NCBI RefSeq assembly: GCF_003001955.1
Contig: NZ_PVNH01000004.1
Coordinates: forward strand, 496,001-560,000
Source: Prauserella shujinwangii
GTDB lineage: Bacteria; Actinomycetota; Actinomycetes; Mycobacteriales; Pseudonocardiaceae
Reading direction: 5' to 3'
DNA: 64,000 bases
Made by a program: the position numbers and the translations under genes. The notes under the pieces are model-generated. The model made no database searches, was not told the DNA's origin, and saw only the letters and a list, made by a program, of their open reading frames with translations. This document shows, piece by piece, positions 23,042 through 30,948 of this stretch. The first letter of the stretch is position 1. Each line of letters starts with the position of its first letter.

Positions 23042-24225
23042 CGCTGACCGCGACCTACGATGCGCAGCTCTCCCGCGTGCGGCTCTCGGCCGACAGCCTC
23101 GGCGGCGCGCTCGCGGTGCGGTTCGAGCGGTCGACCAACCAGGTCACCTGGTCGACGGTGCGCGGGGGCGCGGCCGTGCCGGTCGAGTCCGGGATCGCGG
23201 CGCTGGACGACTACGAGTTCGCCGCCGACGTGGTCAACCACTACCGCGCCATCCCCTCGTCGCTGACCGAGGACTTCGAGTCCGACATCCTCGCTATCAC
23301 CATCGACAACGGCACCTCGGATGCCGAGTGGATACGAAGCAACTCCGACGCATACAGCGGGATCTGGTCGCTGCGCTCAGGCACGATAGTTGGTGACCAG
23401 ACCTCCGACGCCGTGGTGACCGTGCCCGCCGGGGCCACCACGCTGGACTACCAATACCGGATCTCCAGCGAAGACGGGTTCGACTTCCTGCGGCTGTTCG
23501 TCGATGCCGCCGAGGTCACCCCGGCCGCCTCCGGCGAGGTGCCCTGGACCGCCCACGGCACGGTCGACATCACCGGCGCGGCCACCGTCACCTTCCGCTA
23601 CGCCAAGGATGGGTTCGTATCCGCGGGGCAGGACGCCGCGTGGATCGACCAGCTCGTGTTCGGCGGCTACCCGGTGCAGACCGCCTCGCTGACCCCCGCG
23701 CTGTCGAGCGTGTGGCTCAAGTCGATCGCGCGACCATTCCTGAACAGGCCGGTCACGGTCACCGACTGGTCCGACATCGAGCGCCCGTCCCGCAACGGGG
23801 TGTTCACCGTCGTGGGCCGCTCGGTGGCGGTCGCGGTCACCGACGTGCGCGGCGGCCGGCAGTACGAGCTCGTGGTCACCACACCCACCCTGGCCGACGC
23901 CGACGACCTGGACCTGTGCCTCGCCTCCGGGGATCCAGTGTTCGTGCATGTGCCCGGCGACCCGGACTGTCTGGTGCCGCGCAGCATGTACGCCGTCGTC
24001 GGCGACATCTCGATCGAACGCCACTCGGCCAAGACCCGGCGGCGGTTCTTCCGGCTGCCGCTGACCGAGGTCGCCGCCCCCGGCCCGGACGTGGTGGGCG
24101 CGACGATCACCTACCAGGGCGTGCTCAACGCCTTCGCCACCTACGAGGCACTGCTCGCGACCGAGCCCACCTACGCCGACGTGCTGGAGCGGATCAGCGA
24201 CCCGGCCGAGGTGATCGTCCCGTGA
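23038..24225 (+). CDS. Distal tail / minor tail protein
   Basis: The 395-residue protein starts at an ATG overlapping the tape measure stop. The N-terminal part resembles a fibronectin-like strand region (MTLTATYDAQLSRVRLSADSLGGALAVRFERS). The middle is a jelly-roll-like carbohydrate-binding-type segment (DFESDILAITIDNGTSDAEW to AWIDQLVFGGYPV) with a lower-GC patch near 23320-23400. The C-terminal half (IARPFLNRPVTVTDWSDIERPSRNGVFTVVGRSVAVAVTDVRGGRQYELVV) is typical of actinophage minor tail proteins beside tape measures. The inserted binding-type domain suggests contact with the host surface. Confidence 0.78.
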   Translation: MTLTATYDAQLSRVRLSADSLGGALAVRFERSTNQVTWSTVRGGAAVPVESGIAALDDYEFAADVVNHYRAIPSSLTEDFESDILAITIDNGTSDAEWIRSNSDAYSGIWSLRSGTIVGDQTSDAVVTVPAGATTLDYQYRISSEDGFDFLRLFVDAAEVTPAASGEVPWTAHGTVDITGAATVTFRYAKDGFVSAGQDAAWIDQLVFGGYPVQTASLTPALSSVWLKSIARPFLNRPVTVTDWSDIERPSRNGVFTVVGRSVAVAVTDVRGGRQYELVVTTPTLADADDLDLCLASGDPVFVHVPGDPDCLVPRSMYAVVGDISIERHSAKTRRRFFRLPLTEVAAPGPDVVGATITYQGVLNAFATYEALLATEPTYADVLERISDPAEVIVP

Positions 24226-25340
24226 GGCCCGTCTCGCCGAAGTTCCTGCGCGTGCTGCGCGGCAGCCACCGGATGCGCGCCCGCGCCCGCATCGTGGCGC
24301 CCGGTCAGACCGGCACCGACCCCGCCGGCGTCGAGGTGCCGATCCTGACCGGCAACGTGGTGCTCGACGCCACCGCCGACGTGCGCGCCACCCTCGACCT
24401 CATCACGCTCACCGACTGGCCCCGCGGCGCCGGCGGGCTGGTCGCCCCCTACGGCGCCGAGGCGTTCGTCGAGCGCGGCCTGGTCTACGGCAACGGTGAC
24501 ACCGAGTGGGTCAGCCAGGGCTATTTCCGGCTGTATCAGACCGAGCAGCAGGACGTGCCCCGCGGCGCCATCCAGCTCGCCGGACGCGACCGCATGTCCG
24601 GCATCGCCGACGCTCGCCTGCTCACCCCGCTCCAGTTCGCGACCGGCACCAGCGTGCGCGAGGTGTTCGAGTACCTCGTGCAGGAGGTCTACCCGACAGC
24701 GAGCATCGAGTTCGACTTCGACGCCGACAACGCCACCCTCACGCGCTCTCACATCGCCGAGGAGAAGCGCTACGAGTTCCTGCGCGACCTGGCCACCGCG
24801 CTCGGCAAGACGATGTTCTGGGACCACCGCGGCGTGCTGCAGGTCCGCGACGCACCCGACCCGACCCGCCCCGCCTGGGAGGTCAACGGCGGCGAGGGCG
24901 GCGTGCTCGTGCAGATGTCCCGCACGCTGACCCGCGAGGGCGTCTACAACGCCGTCGTGGCCACCGGGGAAGCCCCCGACACCGAGAACCCCGTGCGCGC
25001 GGTGGCCTGGGACGACAACCCCGACTCCCCGACCTACTGGAACGGCCCGTTCGGCAAGGTCCCCCGCTTCTACAGCTCCCCGTTCGTCGAGACCGTCGAG
25101 CAGGCCAAGGCCGCCGCCCGCGCCCTGCTCGTCAAGAGCATCGGCCTGCCCTACAACGTCGACCTCACCGCGATCCCCAACCCCGCCCTCGAACCCCTGG
25201 ACCCGGTGCAGGTCCGCTACGACAGCGGCACCCGCGCCGAGACACACGTGCTGGAACGCCTCACCCTGCCGCTGCTGGCCACCGAGGCCATGACGGCCAC
25301 CACCCGCGAACAGACCCTCATCCGAATCGGGGTGACCTGA
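24222..25340 (+). CDS. Minor tail protein, DUF5047-like
   Basis: The 372-residue protein starts at GTG overlapping the previous stop. It opens MRPVSPKFLRVLRGSHRMRARARIVAPGQTG, the DUF5047 hallmark, then has baseplate-hub-like stretches (FEYLVQEVYPTASIEFDFDADNATLTRSHIAEEKRYEFLRDLATALGKTMFWDHRGVLQVR) and a C-terminal region like tail-tip hub proteins. It is widespread in actinophage and prophage tail tips behind the tape measure. Confidence 0.82.
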   Translation: MRPVSPKFLRVLRGSHRMRARARIVAPGQTGTDPAGVEVPILTGNVVLDATADVRATLDLITLTDWPRGAGGLVAPYGAEAFVERGLVYGNGDTEWVSQGYFRLYQTEQQDVPRGAIQLAGRDRMSGIADARLLTPLQFATGTSVREVFEYLVQEVYPTASIEFDFDADNATLTRSHIAEEKRYEFLRDLATALGKTMFWDHRGVLQVRDAPDPTRPAWEVNGGEGGVLVQMSRTLTREGVYNAVVATGEAPDTENPVRAVAWDDNPDSPTYWNGPFGKVPRFYSSPFVETVEQAKAAARALLVKSIGLPYNVDLTAIPNPALEPLDPVQVRYDSGTRAETHVLERLTLPLLATEAMTATTREQTLIRIGVT

Positions 25341-25342
25341 GC

Positions 25343-26071
25343 ATGGACACCGCACACGAACTGGCCGGGCTCATCGCCATGGCCGGACGGTTCGGCCCCG
25401 GCGGCAACCCCGCCTCCGGCGGTGGGGACATCGGCTTTCACCAAGGCGTGGTGACCGCGTGGAACGCCTCGACGGGCGAGAACACCCTCACCGTCGCCGG
25501 GGGAGTGGTCAACAACGTGCCCGTACTCACCACCGCCGACTCCATCATGCTCAACGTCGGCGACGTGGTCGGCCTGCTCCGCTTCAAGAGCACGTACTTC
25601 ATCCTCGGGCGGATCGCCCCACCCGGCGGCGGGGCGGCGATGAGCATGCGCACCGGCGAGCTGTCTGCCACTGAAGGGCTCTCCACCGGCAACAACGACC
25701 CCACCGGCACCTGGGTGGACCTGGCCACGGTCGGCCCGGTCGTGCCCGATGTCTACATCGGATCGTCGCGCCGGTGCCTGGTCCTCATCGGCTGCGCGGT
25801 GCGGGCGAACAACGCGTCCGGGTTCATGTCGTTCGAAGTCTCGGGCGCCTCGACGATCGCCCCGCCCAAGGCCACCGGACTCGGTGTGAACAACCACCAG
25901 AACGGCGGCTCGACGGTCTCGGCGACCACCTCCGCGGCGCGGCTGCTCGTCGCCGAAGACGGCCTCAACGAAGGGTTCAACACCTTCACCGCGAAGTACT
26001 GGTACACGGTCAACAACAACGGCACCGGCTGCGAATTCGAAGCCCGCTCGATCACGGTTTTCCCGTTCTGA
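25343..26071 (+). CDS. Tail-tip / minor tail protein
   Basis: The 242-residue protein has an N-terminal OB-fold-like part (GVVTAWNASTGENTLTVAGGVVNNVPVLTTADSIMLNVGDVVGLLRFKSTYFILGRIAPP), common in tail-tip proteins of this cluster. A linker precedes a beta-rich C-terminal domain (RRCLVLIGCAVRANNASGFMSFEVSGASTIAPP, KYWYTVNNNGTGCEFEARSITVFPF) like receptor-facing C1q/TNF-type folds. The N-terminal half attaches to the hub and the C-terminal half probably faces outward. Confidence 0.7.
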   Translation: MDTAHELAGLIAMAGRFGPGGNPASGGGDIGFHQGVVTAWNASTGENTLTVAGGVVNNVPVLTTADSIMLNVGDVVGLLRFKSTYFILGRIAPPGGGAAMSMRTGELSATEGLSTGNNDPTGTWVDLATVGPVVPDVYIGSSRRCLVLIGCAVRANNASGFMSFEVSGASTIAPPKATGLGVNNHQNGGSTVSATTSAARLLVAEDGLNEGFNTFTAKYWYTVNNNGTGCEFEARSITVFPF

Positions 26072-26086
26072 GAAGGGAAGGACGAC

Positions 26087-26668
26087 ATGCCCGCAACCCC
26101 GAACTACGGTCTTCCCTACCCGGCGCTGACCGACCCGCCCAACGTCCCGGCCGACGTGCAGGCGCTCGCCGAGGCCGTCGACACCGCGCTCGGCAACACC
26201 GACAGCGCCGCCGCCGCGCTCGACACCCGCGTCGACACCCTGGAAAGCGCCGTCACCAAGGGCCGCTGGGAGCGCGTGGCCGTGCTCAACGTCCCGAACT
26301 TCGCGGTCACCACCATCACCTACGACACCACCGTGCGCGCCAGCCCGGACGTGACCCTCGATGCCGGCGGGCAGACGTTCACCCTCAACCGGTCCGGCTG
26401 GTACCGCATCTGGGCGCGCATCCGCATCAACGGCGGCAGCACCAACGGGACCGACAAGGAACGCCTCCTCTGGGTTCAGCGTGTCTCCGACGGCGTCACG
26501 CTCGCCATCGACCAAGGGCCGATGAGCCTGGCCGACACCTACCACAACGCCTACACGGAGATGTTCCTCGCTGCGAGCACACAGTTCCAGGTAAACACCA
26601 ACCAGCAAGGCACAGTCGCCGTGGACGGCTCGTCCATCGTCCTGACGGTCTGCCGGGAGGGCGACTGA
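26087..26668 (+). CDS. Tail fibre-like protein
   Basis: The 193-residue protein starts at ATG after GAAGGGAAGG. MPATPNYGLPYPALTDPPNVPADVQALAEAVD is the conserved attachment segment of actinophage fibre and collagen-like proteins. A helical stretch (LDTRVDTLESAVTKGRW) precedes a beta-sandwich receptor-type domain (YDTTVRASPDVTLDAGGQTFTLNRSGWYRIWARIRING, TEMFLAASTQFQV). It is likely a trimeric receptor-binding tip. Confidence 0.75.
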   Translation: MPATPNYGLPYPALTDPPNVPADVQALAEAVDTALGNTDSAAAALDTRVDTLESAVTKGRWERVAVLNVPNFAVTTITYDTTVRASPDVTLDAGGQTFTLNRSGWYRIWARIRINGGSTNGTDKERLLWVQRVSDGVTLAIDQGPMSLADTYHNAYTEMFLAASTQFQVNTNQQGTVAVDGSSIVLTVCREGD

Positions 26669-26952
26669 TGAGCGAGCCCGTCGTCATCGCGCTGATCACC
26701 GCCCTCGGCGCGCTACTGACCGCTGTGCTCGTGGAGATCGTGCGCCGCGAGCGTGCGCAGCGCCGCACCGACGACACGCTGCGGGGCCTGGCCGGGCAGA
26801 TGAGCCCGAACGGCGGCGCGTCGATGCACGACGCCGTCACAGAGATCCGCCGCGACGTGCGCGAGATCAAGCGCCAGCAGGGCCAGCAGGGCGAGCGCCT
26901 GCGGGCTGTCGAGGTCCGCCTGTCCGACCACCTGAACGCGCCGAGGAGCTGA
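26668..26952 (+). CDS. Small membrane-anchored coiled-coil protein, DUF2746/holin-like
   Basis: The 94-residue protein starts at an ATG overlapping the fibre stop. One N-terminal transmembrane segment (VVIALITALGALLTAVLVEIV) is followed by a charged coiled coil (DAVTEIRRDVREIKRQQGQQGERLRAVEVRLSDHL). Comparable actinophage proteins (DUF2746) sit in or beside lysis cassettes and are suspected holins. It is the last structural-side gene and no endolysin accompanies it. The holin role is inference. Confidence 0.65.
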   Translation: MSEPVVIALITALGALLTAVLVEIVRRERAQRRTDDTLRGLAGQMSPNGGASMHDAVTEIRRDVREIKRQQGQQGERLRAVEVRLSDHLNAPRS

Positions 26953-26954
26953 CC

Positions 26955-26972
26955 ATGGCCAGCAAGACCTAG
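26955..26972 (+). pseudogene. Five-codon start of a lost late gene
   Basis: ATG GCC AGC AAG ACC TAG begins two bases after the stop of the holin-like gene, where an endolysin start would normally be. The coding potential ends after MASKT and the following 180 bases do not resume a recognisable protein. This looks like the 5' end of a truncated gene, possibly the lysin, but its identity cannot be proven from five codons. Confidence 0.35.
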
Positions 26973-27077
26973 TGGGCCCGAGCGCGGGTTCGGCGGCGGC
27001 ACACAGCCACCTGGCGTCACCCTCGACGAGAACCCGGCCGCCTTATGCCGCGGCGCTACCGCGCGTATCCATGTGTG

Positions 27078-27101
27078 ATCTCGGCCTGCGTGGCCCGAGA
27101 T
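27078..27101 (+). terminator. Hairpin at the end of the structural operon
   Basis: ATCTCGG (27078-27084) pairs with CCGAGAT (27095-27101) across a ten-base loop. It lies between the last plus-strand tail gene and the minus-strand block, so it can end late transcription. Confidence 0.55.
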
Positions 27102-27161
27102 TCCATGAGTGGATCAGGGAGTTCGCGAGGTCTCTAAAGTCCGTCGTCGCCAAGGGGTAGT

Positions 27162-27524
27162 TCAGGATTCGTCCAGGGTCGTCGCTTTTCCTTTGTACGC
27201 CAGTGGAAGCTCCAGAAGCTCCGAGGCCAGGTCATTGAGGAAATCGCGGTCTGTCTCGTCGGCCTCACCGGTCAACAACTCGCCCAGTGCCTGCGCGTAG
27301 AGCGCAGCCCTCGTGCGGTCGATCACGATCGGTCGACTGACTTCATCGACACCGCCAAGATCAGCGACAAGCGTGTGGTGGTCGATCGGGTTGCCGATCG
27401 GGTCCGTGGTCTCGACGGTCACGTAGTCGTCCGGTGAGATCCCTGCAGCACGCGCATGGTCAGCGAACCGGTACAGGTCGCCGAAGGTCACCTTGTCGAG
27501 GTCGAGTCTGTGCATGAGGCCCAT
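27162..27524 (-). CDS. Hypothetical acidic protein
   Basis: The 120-residue product starts at ATG 27524 after GAGAGGA. It is acidic and soluble: MGLMHRLDLDKVTFGDLYRFADHARAAGISPDDYVTVETTDPIGNPIDHHTLVADLGG, then a helical C-terminus with GELLTGEADETDRDFLNDLASELLEL. I do not recognise a family. It is the first gene of the minus-strand block, after the structural genes and convergent with them. Upstream (27525-27727) nothing else is seen. Confidence 0.65.
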   Translation of the reverse strand: MGLMHRLDLDKVTFGDLYRFADHARAAGISPDDYVTVETTDPIGNPIDHHTLVADLGGVDEVSRPIVIDRTRAALYAQALGELLTGEADETDRDFLNDLASELLELPLAYKGKATTLDES

Positions 27525-27727
27525 GGCGGGGTCCTCTCGGTGTGGGGACGGGTATCGAGAGGGTAGCGGGCTGGTCAGGCATCCAGTCGGAATCAAGCCA
27601 GCGTGGCGGACCATCCGCAGAGGCAACCCGGCGATTCATGACGACATGGGTCTGCAACGCGCTGCCCGCGTGCGAGCCGCCCCGGCCGACTCCACCCCGC
27701 CAGCGCGTTGCCGCTACGTCGACGCAG

Positions 27728-28036
27728 TTACCCGGCGCTCGTCTCGCGCGTGGAGGGAGACCGCTGGACGAGCACCGTGCCCGCCAAGGCGACCAGCCCA
27801 ATCCCGACCAGCGACCACGACCACAGACGCCTGGTCGAGATGGCGCTCTCGCACCGCTCCGCGCCCTCGTCGCTGAGCGTGAACGACCCCGTGAACGACG
27901 TCGGGTCGGTGTAGGTGGCGCTCCAACCGCTGCCGCAGGGCGTGCCGGAGGCGGTGCTCACCGGGACGGTGAGCCCGGCCAGCCCGATGAAGAGCAGGAG
28001 TCCAGCGACGACACCGCTGAACTGGCGAATGGTCAT
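27728..28036 (-). CDS. Small two-pass membrane protein
   Basis: The 102-residue product has transmembrane segments near residues 7-28 (SGVVAGLLLFIGLAGLTVPVST) and 70-88 (LWSWSLVGIGLVALAGTVLV). Between them lies an outside loop with two cysteines (GTPCGSGWSATYTDPTSFTGSFTLSDEGAERCE) able to form a disulfide. It starts at ATG 28036 behind a GGGAGGA-type site. Surface exclusion or envelope modification is possible but unproven. The 289 bases upstream to the Scr1 gene hold no convincing gene. Confidence 0.65.
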   Translation of the reverse strand: MTIRQFSGVVAGLLLFIGLAGLTVPVSTASGTPCGSGWSATYTDPTSFTGSFTLSDEGAERCESAISTRRLWSWSLVGIGLVALAGTVLVQRSPSTRETSAG

Positions 28037-28325
28037 GAGTCCTCCCGGAGCTGTCTACGCACAGAGTCGTCGGTACTGCGCCCACTGTTACGGAGGCTGA
28101 CAGTCGTAGGGTGCTGGCCTCGGGTCGATGAGCGTGCGGGATACTCTCCGCTCTCCGGCCGGTCGAGGTTCGTATCGCGATGAGGCGGCCAGCGGCGGTC
28201 ACTCAGGAAGGTGAAGCCACGCGGAAAGCCCCGAACACGCCAACGGCGAGCGGCATGGTCGTCAGGTGAGCCTTCTACCGCTGCCCGAGTACGAGCCGCC
28301 GCCGACCGAGACGGGCCCGGCTCTG

Positions 28326-29174
28326 TCAGGAGTTCGCTGCGACGTCGCTGGCAAGCCGCGCAAGCATGGCTCGGGCCTTGTCAGCTTCGGCGGCGACGGT
28401 CCAGAGTTCGTCGATCACTCGGTGATACAGCGCGATGTCGGCGGGGTCCTCGGCAGTGATCTCGGAGTCGATGGTCTCGATGACGACGGCTCGGTCGTCG
28501 AGGATCCAGAAGCCGTGCATGGGGATGACGGGCGTGGGGATGCCTTGCGGGACGATGCCGAACCGCACGGTGGATAACCCGCACACGGTGAGCAGCCGGT
28601 CGAACTGTGCGGTCATGACCTCGGGGCCGCCGACCGGGTAGCGCAACGCCGACTCGGCCACGAGCAGCTCGATCGACCGGTCCGGGTCGTAGAGGACCTG
28701 CTGGCGTTGCATCCGCACCCGCACGGCCTGATCCACGTCGGGGGAGGAGCCATGGAGCCGCGCGTGGATGGCGAGCACGCGGCGGGCGTACTCTGGTGTC
28801 TGCACGAGGCCGGGCAGCAGGGCGAACTCGAAGGCGCGGATCTTGCGCGCGGCCAATTCGGTGTCGCGCACCGTTTCCTGCCGCGCGGCGTGCCCGGTGC
28901 GCAGCTGGCGGCGCCAGCTCGCCGCTTCGATCCTGATCTCACGGAGTTCGTCGAGCAGTTCGGCCGCCACCGAGTCCGATGCGCCGCTGGCCTCGCACCA
29001 AGCGGTCACGTCGGCCTCGGTGGCGGTCTGTGTGCCGGTCTCGATCCGCGACACCCTCGACTGTGGCCAGCCGAGCTGGGCGGCGAACTCCTTGCCGGTC
29101 AGGTACCCGGCGCGGGCGCGGAGCTTGCGCAGGCGGTCGCCGAACGCTGCCCGGCGGCGGTCGATGTCCGTCAC
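28326..29174 (-). CDS. Scr1-family HTH regulator (XRE type with DUF5753)
   Basis: The 282-residue protein has an N-terminal XRE helix-turn-helix (FGDRLRKLRARAGYLTGKEFAAQLGWPQSRVSRIETGTQTAT, residues 11-52) and the DUF5753 domain (RAFEFALLPGLVQTPEYARRVLAIHARLHGSSPDVDQAVRVRMQRQQVLYDP, SALRYPVGGPEVMTAQFDRLL). These Scr1/BldB-partner-like proteins are abundant in filamentous actinomycetes, usually with a small DUF397 partner. Here the partner is the DUF6879 gene ten bases upstream. Such modules are described as toxin-antitoxin-like or signalling regulators. Within the element it probably controls maintenance or transfer genes. Confidence 0.9.
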   Translation of the reverse strand: MTDIDRRRAAFGDRLRKLRARAGYLTGKEFAAQLGWPQSRVSRIETGTQTATEADVTAWCEASGASDSVAAELLDELREIRIEAASWRRQLRTGHAARQETVRDTELAARKIRAFEFALLPGLVQTPEYARRVLAIHARLHGSSPDVDQAVRVRMQRQQVLYDPDRSIELLVAESALRYPVGGPEVMTAQFDRLLTVCGLSTVRFGIVPQGIPTPVIPMHGFWILDDRAVVIETIDSEITAEDPADIALYHRVIDELWTVAAEADKARAMLARLASDVAANS

Positions 29175-29184
29175 ATGCTCCTCG

Positions 29185-29709
29185 TCAGCGCAGCTTGGCC
29201 AGGTAGGCCTCCAGCGTCACGGCGTGTTCCTGCGCCAGGTCCCGCCACCTGCGGTGCTGCGCCACCGCGTCGGGCTCGGTGATGATCTCGGCGCCGGTCA
29301 TGCCGTGGCCGCCGAAGTGCATCCGAGCCACGGTCCGGTCATCGAACAGGCAGAAGTCGTAGTCGGGCATGCCCAGCTCGCGAGCGCGGCTCTCGGTCAT
29401 GATCCGCACGTCCTCGCCTGCGTCGATGTTGGCCGGAACGATAGTCAATCCCCAGCGCTGATACTCGGTGGGCGGCTCGTGGCACAGGCGCACGCGCTGG
29501 AACGACCGGCCCGCTGCGGTCGCGGCCCGCAGGATGTCGAGCCAGTCCGCCAGCCAGGCGAGGTCGTCCGGCTCACCCGCCTGCCAGCGACGGAACGGCT
29601 CCGCCTCGCCTGGCTCGTGGTAGGCGGGTTGGGCCTCCCAGCGCCACACGCTGCGCTCGAAGTCGGTGTAGAGCTGGTCGAACTGCTCGACCGACACCGC
29701 TTCGCCCAT
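29185..29709 (-). CDS. DUF6879 family protein
   Basis: The 174-residue product shows the family pattern VEQFDQLYTDFERSVWRWEAQPAYHEPGEAEPFRRWQAG, VRLCHEPPTEYQRWGLTIVPANIDAGEDVRIM and YDFCLFDDRTVARMHFGGHGMTG. DUF6879 proteins are almost always next to Scr1-type regulators in actinomycetes and are suspected toxins or effectors of that module; no activity is established. It is ten bases upstream of the Scr1 gene and four bases downstream of a 68-residue gene, clearly one operon of three. Confidence 0.88.
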   Translation of the reverse strand: MGEAVSVEQFDQLYTDFERSVWRWEAQPAYHEPGEAEPFRRWQAGEPDDLAWLADWLDILRAATAAGRSFQRVRLCHEPPTEYQRWGLTIVPANIDAGEDVRIMTESRARELGMPDYDFCLFDDRTVARMHFGGHGMTGAEIITEPDAVAQHRRWRDLAQEHAVTLEAYLAKLR

Positions 29710-29713
29710 CGGC

Positions 29714-29920
29714 TCAGCGCTCCTGCCGGAAGTAGCTCAGCAAAGCCTTGGGGATCTCGACGGCGGTCTCGTGGTCAGGCAGCCCCCGGCGGCGCAGCTC
29801 GGCGAGCGCGTCGGCGTCGGTGACCTTGTAGCCCTGCACCACGTAGGTGCCGCGATCGGTCTCGAACGCGCTCGGGCAGTGGCCACCTTGGGACGTGGTG
29901 CCCAGGAACGTCAGCTTCAC
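29714..29920 (-). CDS. Small protein heading the Scr1/DUF6879 operon
   Basis: The 68-residue product starts at GTG 29920 behind a perfect AGAGGAGG. It reads VKLTFLGTTSQGGHCPSAFETDRGTYVVQGYKVTDADALAELRRRGLPDHETAVEIPKALL, a short protein that regularly precedes DUF6879 genes in actinomycetes. The HCPS segment and compact alpha/beta pattern are its visible features. Function is unknown. Conservation of the trio suggests a third component of the module. Confidence 0.78.
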   Translation of the reverse strand: MKLTFLGTTSQGGHCPSAFETDRGTYVVQGYKVTDADALAELRRRGLPDHETAVEIPKALLSYFRQER

Positions 29921-30040
29921 AGTGCCTCCTCTGTCGGTCGGAACGGATTCGCATCCTGTCTGCATTCGCCGCGCAACGTCAACGTCCGCGCCGGTGGAGC
30001 GCGCTTACTCAGTGTGATGTGCCTGCTCCGATCGAGTGCT

Positions 30041-30087
30041 TATGCACAAGTAATGCAAGTTTGGTGCGTGTATGCATTGCCAATGCA
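30041..30087. promoter_or_regulatory. TGCATT-type operator and promoter candidate
   Basis: TGCATTG-C-CAATGCA (30073-30087) is a perfect inverted repeat, and related half-sites occur just upstream (TTATGCACAA, TAATGCAAG at 30040-30059). They lie in the divergent gap between the Scr1/DUF6879 operon and the plus-strand genes. TATGCA at 30071 is a plausible -10 with a start at about 30083. They are likely binding sites of the Scr1-type regulator (inference). Confidence 0.5.
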
Positions 30088-30331
30088 GTCCGTGCGCGCG
30101 ACGCTGTCCCTCGTGCTGGAGACCCTGACTCCGTGGCCCGCTGTGGGCCTGTTCCTGGCGCTGACGGTGGCGCCCCTGGTCGCCGTTGTCGCTCGCCGTT
30201 GGTGGCATCACAGCGTCACAGCCGCCTTGCTCCGCGACCAGTTCCGCCGCCCCATCAAGCCCCCGGCAGGCGCGTCCCGTCCCCCAGCACAGCGCGCCTG
30301 CCGGGCTCCAGGCCGGAGGCCGCGCCGGTGA
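30083..30331 (+). CDS. Small single-pass membrane protein
   Basis: The frame gives 82 residues from ATG 30083 (or 79 from GTG 30092). One hydrophobic segment (PWPAVGLFLALTVAPLVAVVA) is followed by a basic Pro/Arg-rich tail. There is no ribosome site before ATG 30083, but a -10-like TATGCA lies at the right distance for a leaderless transcript. Its stop overlaps the next gene (GTGA). It is divergent from the Scr1/DUF6879 operon. Function unknown. Confidence 0.55.
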   Translation: MQSVRATLSLVLETLTPWPAVGLFLALTVAPLVAVVARRWWHHSVTAALLRDQFRRPIKPPAGASRPPAQRACRAPGRRPRR

Positions 30332-30654
30332 GCACCGAGGCCATCGCCCTCGACCGGCTGGCCGTGCTCCGGGAAGCGGGCTGGCAGTTCCTGCCGGTCA
30401 TCGACGAGGGCGGTGAGCTGACCGAGCTGCGCGGCGTGCGCGCCTGGCCCACCGGTCACGCCGACGCGTTGCTGGTCCGGGATGCCACCGACGCAGCCGG
30501 GTTGCGTTGCGACGCCAACGGCGGTGTGGTGTGGCAGCGCGAAGGCGGCCTGCCCGAGGTGATCGACGGGCTCCTGACCCTGCCGCCGCCGGACGCGCCC
30601 GGTGCGCCCCGGCTCGTGCGCGGGCGGGCCCCGAACGGGCTGTGGGTGCCGTAG
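30328..30654 (+). CDS. Hypothetical protein
   Basis: The 108-residue soluble protein starts at GTG in overlap with the upstream stop. It has a compact alpha/beta pattern (IALDRLAVLREAGWQFLPVIDEGGELTELRGVRAWPTGHADALLVRDATDAAGLRCDANGGVVWQREGGLPEVIDGLLTLPPP). Similar short proteins occur in actinomycete integrative elements without a known function. Coupling to the membrane protein upstream suggests a joint role. Confidence 0.65.
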   Translation: MSTEAIALDRLAVLREAGWQFLPVIDEGGELTELRGVRAWPTGHADALLVRDATDAAGLRCDANGGVVWQREGGLPEVIDGLLTLPPPDAPGAPRLVRGRAPNGLWVP

Positions 30655-30691
30655 CTGGCCCCCTGGCTAGTCGGCGGCTAATGTCGAACGC

Positions 30692-30886
30692 ATGTTCGAG
30701 AAGCGGGATCCGAAGCCGGGCATGGTGTGGAAGCTGACGCTCAGGGGCGCCGAGAAGATGATCAGCCACCCGGCGCCGTTCTACGCGCGCACGGTGGCCG
30801 AGTTGGACTGGGTCGACGGACGGTGGGACCTCACGATCGACGGCTACCTCATCGAGGAAGTGCCGGACCCGATCGACCGAGCCTGA
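30692..30886 (+). CDS. Small hypothetical protein
   Basis: The 64-residue product starts at ATG 30692 and reads MFEKRDPKPGMVWKLTLRGAEKMISHPAPFYARTVAELDWVDGRWDLTIDGYLIEEVPDP. The balanced composition and clear ending before a strong hairpin argue for a real gene. It follows the 108-residue gene by 37 bases. No family is recognised. Confidence 0.55.
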   Translation: MFEKRDPKPGMVWKLTLRGAEKMISHPAPFYARTVAELDWVDGRWDLTIDGYLIEEVPDPIDRA

Positions 30887-30912
30887 CCGCCGGCTTACTC
30901 GTTCGGGTAAGC

Positions 30913-30947
30913 GACAGACTCCAAGGCGGTATGAGCCTTAGTCTGTC
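30913..30947. terminator. Bidirectional hairpin between convergent small genes
   Basis: GACAGAC (30913-30919) pairs with GTCTGTC (30941-30947) and, inside it, AAGGC (30923-30927) with GCCTT (30935-30939). It sits exactly between the plus-strand gene ending at 30886 and the minus-strand gene ending at 30949. Confidence 0.72.
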
Positions 30948-30948
30948 G

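Noticed and set aside
20542-24225. A 1227-residue plus-strand protein
   Set aside because: Only its last 395 residues (from 23038) are a real tail protein; the earlier part is an Arg-rich shadow of the gp10-like and tape measure genes.
7450-27101. Element ending at 27 kb after the tail genes
   Set aside because: No second core or integrase arm is found there; the matching core and arm are at 35383-35409, so the AICE-like block belongs to the same unit.
26972-27160. 62-residue plus-strand frame after the tail genes
   Set aside because: No start signal or recognisable features; it runs over the terminator hairpin.
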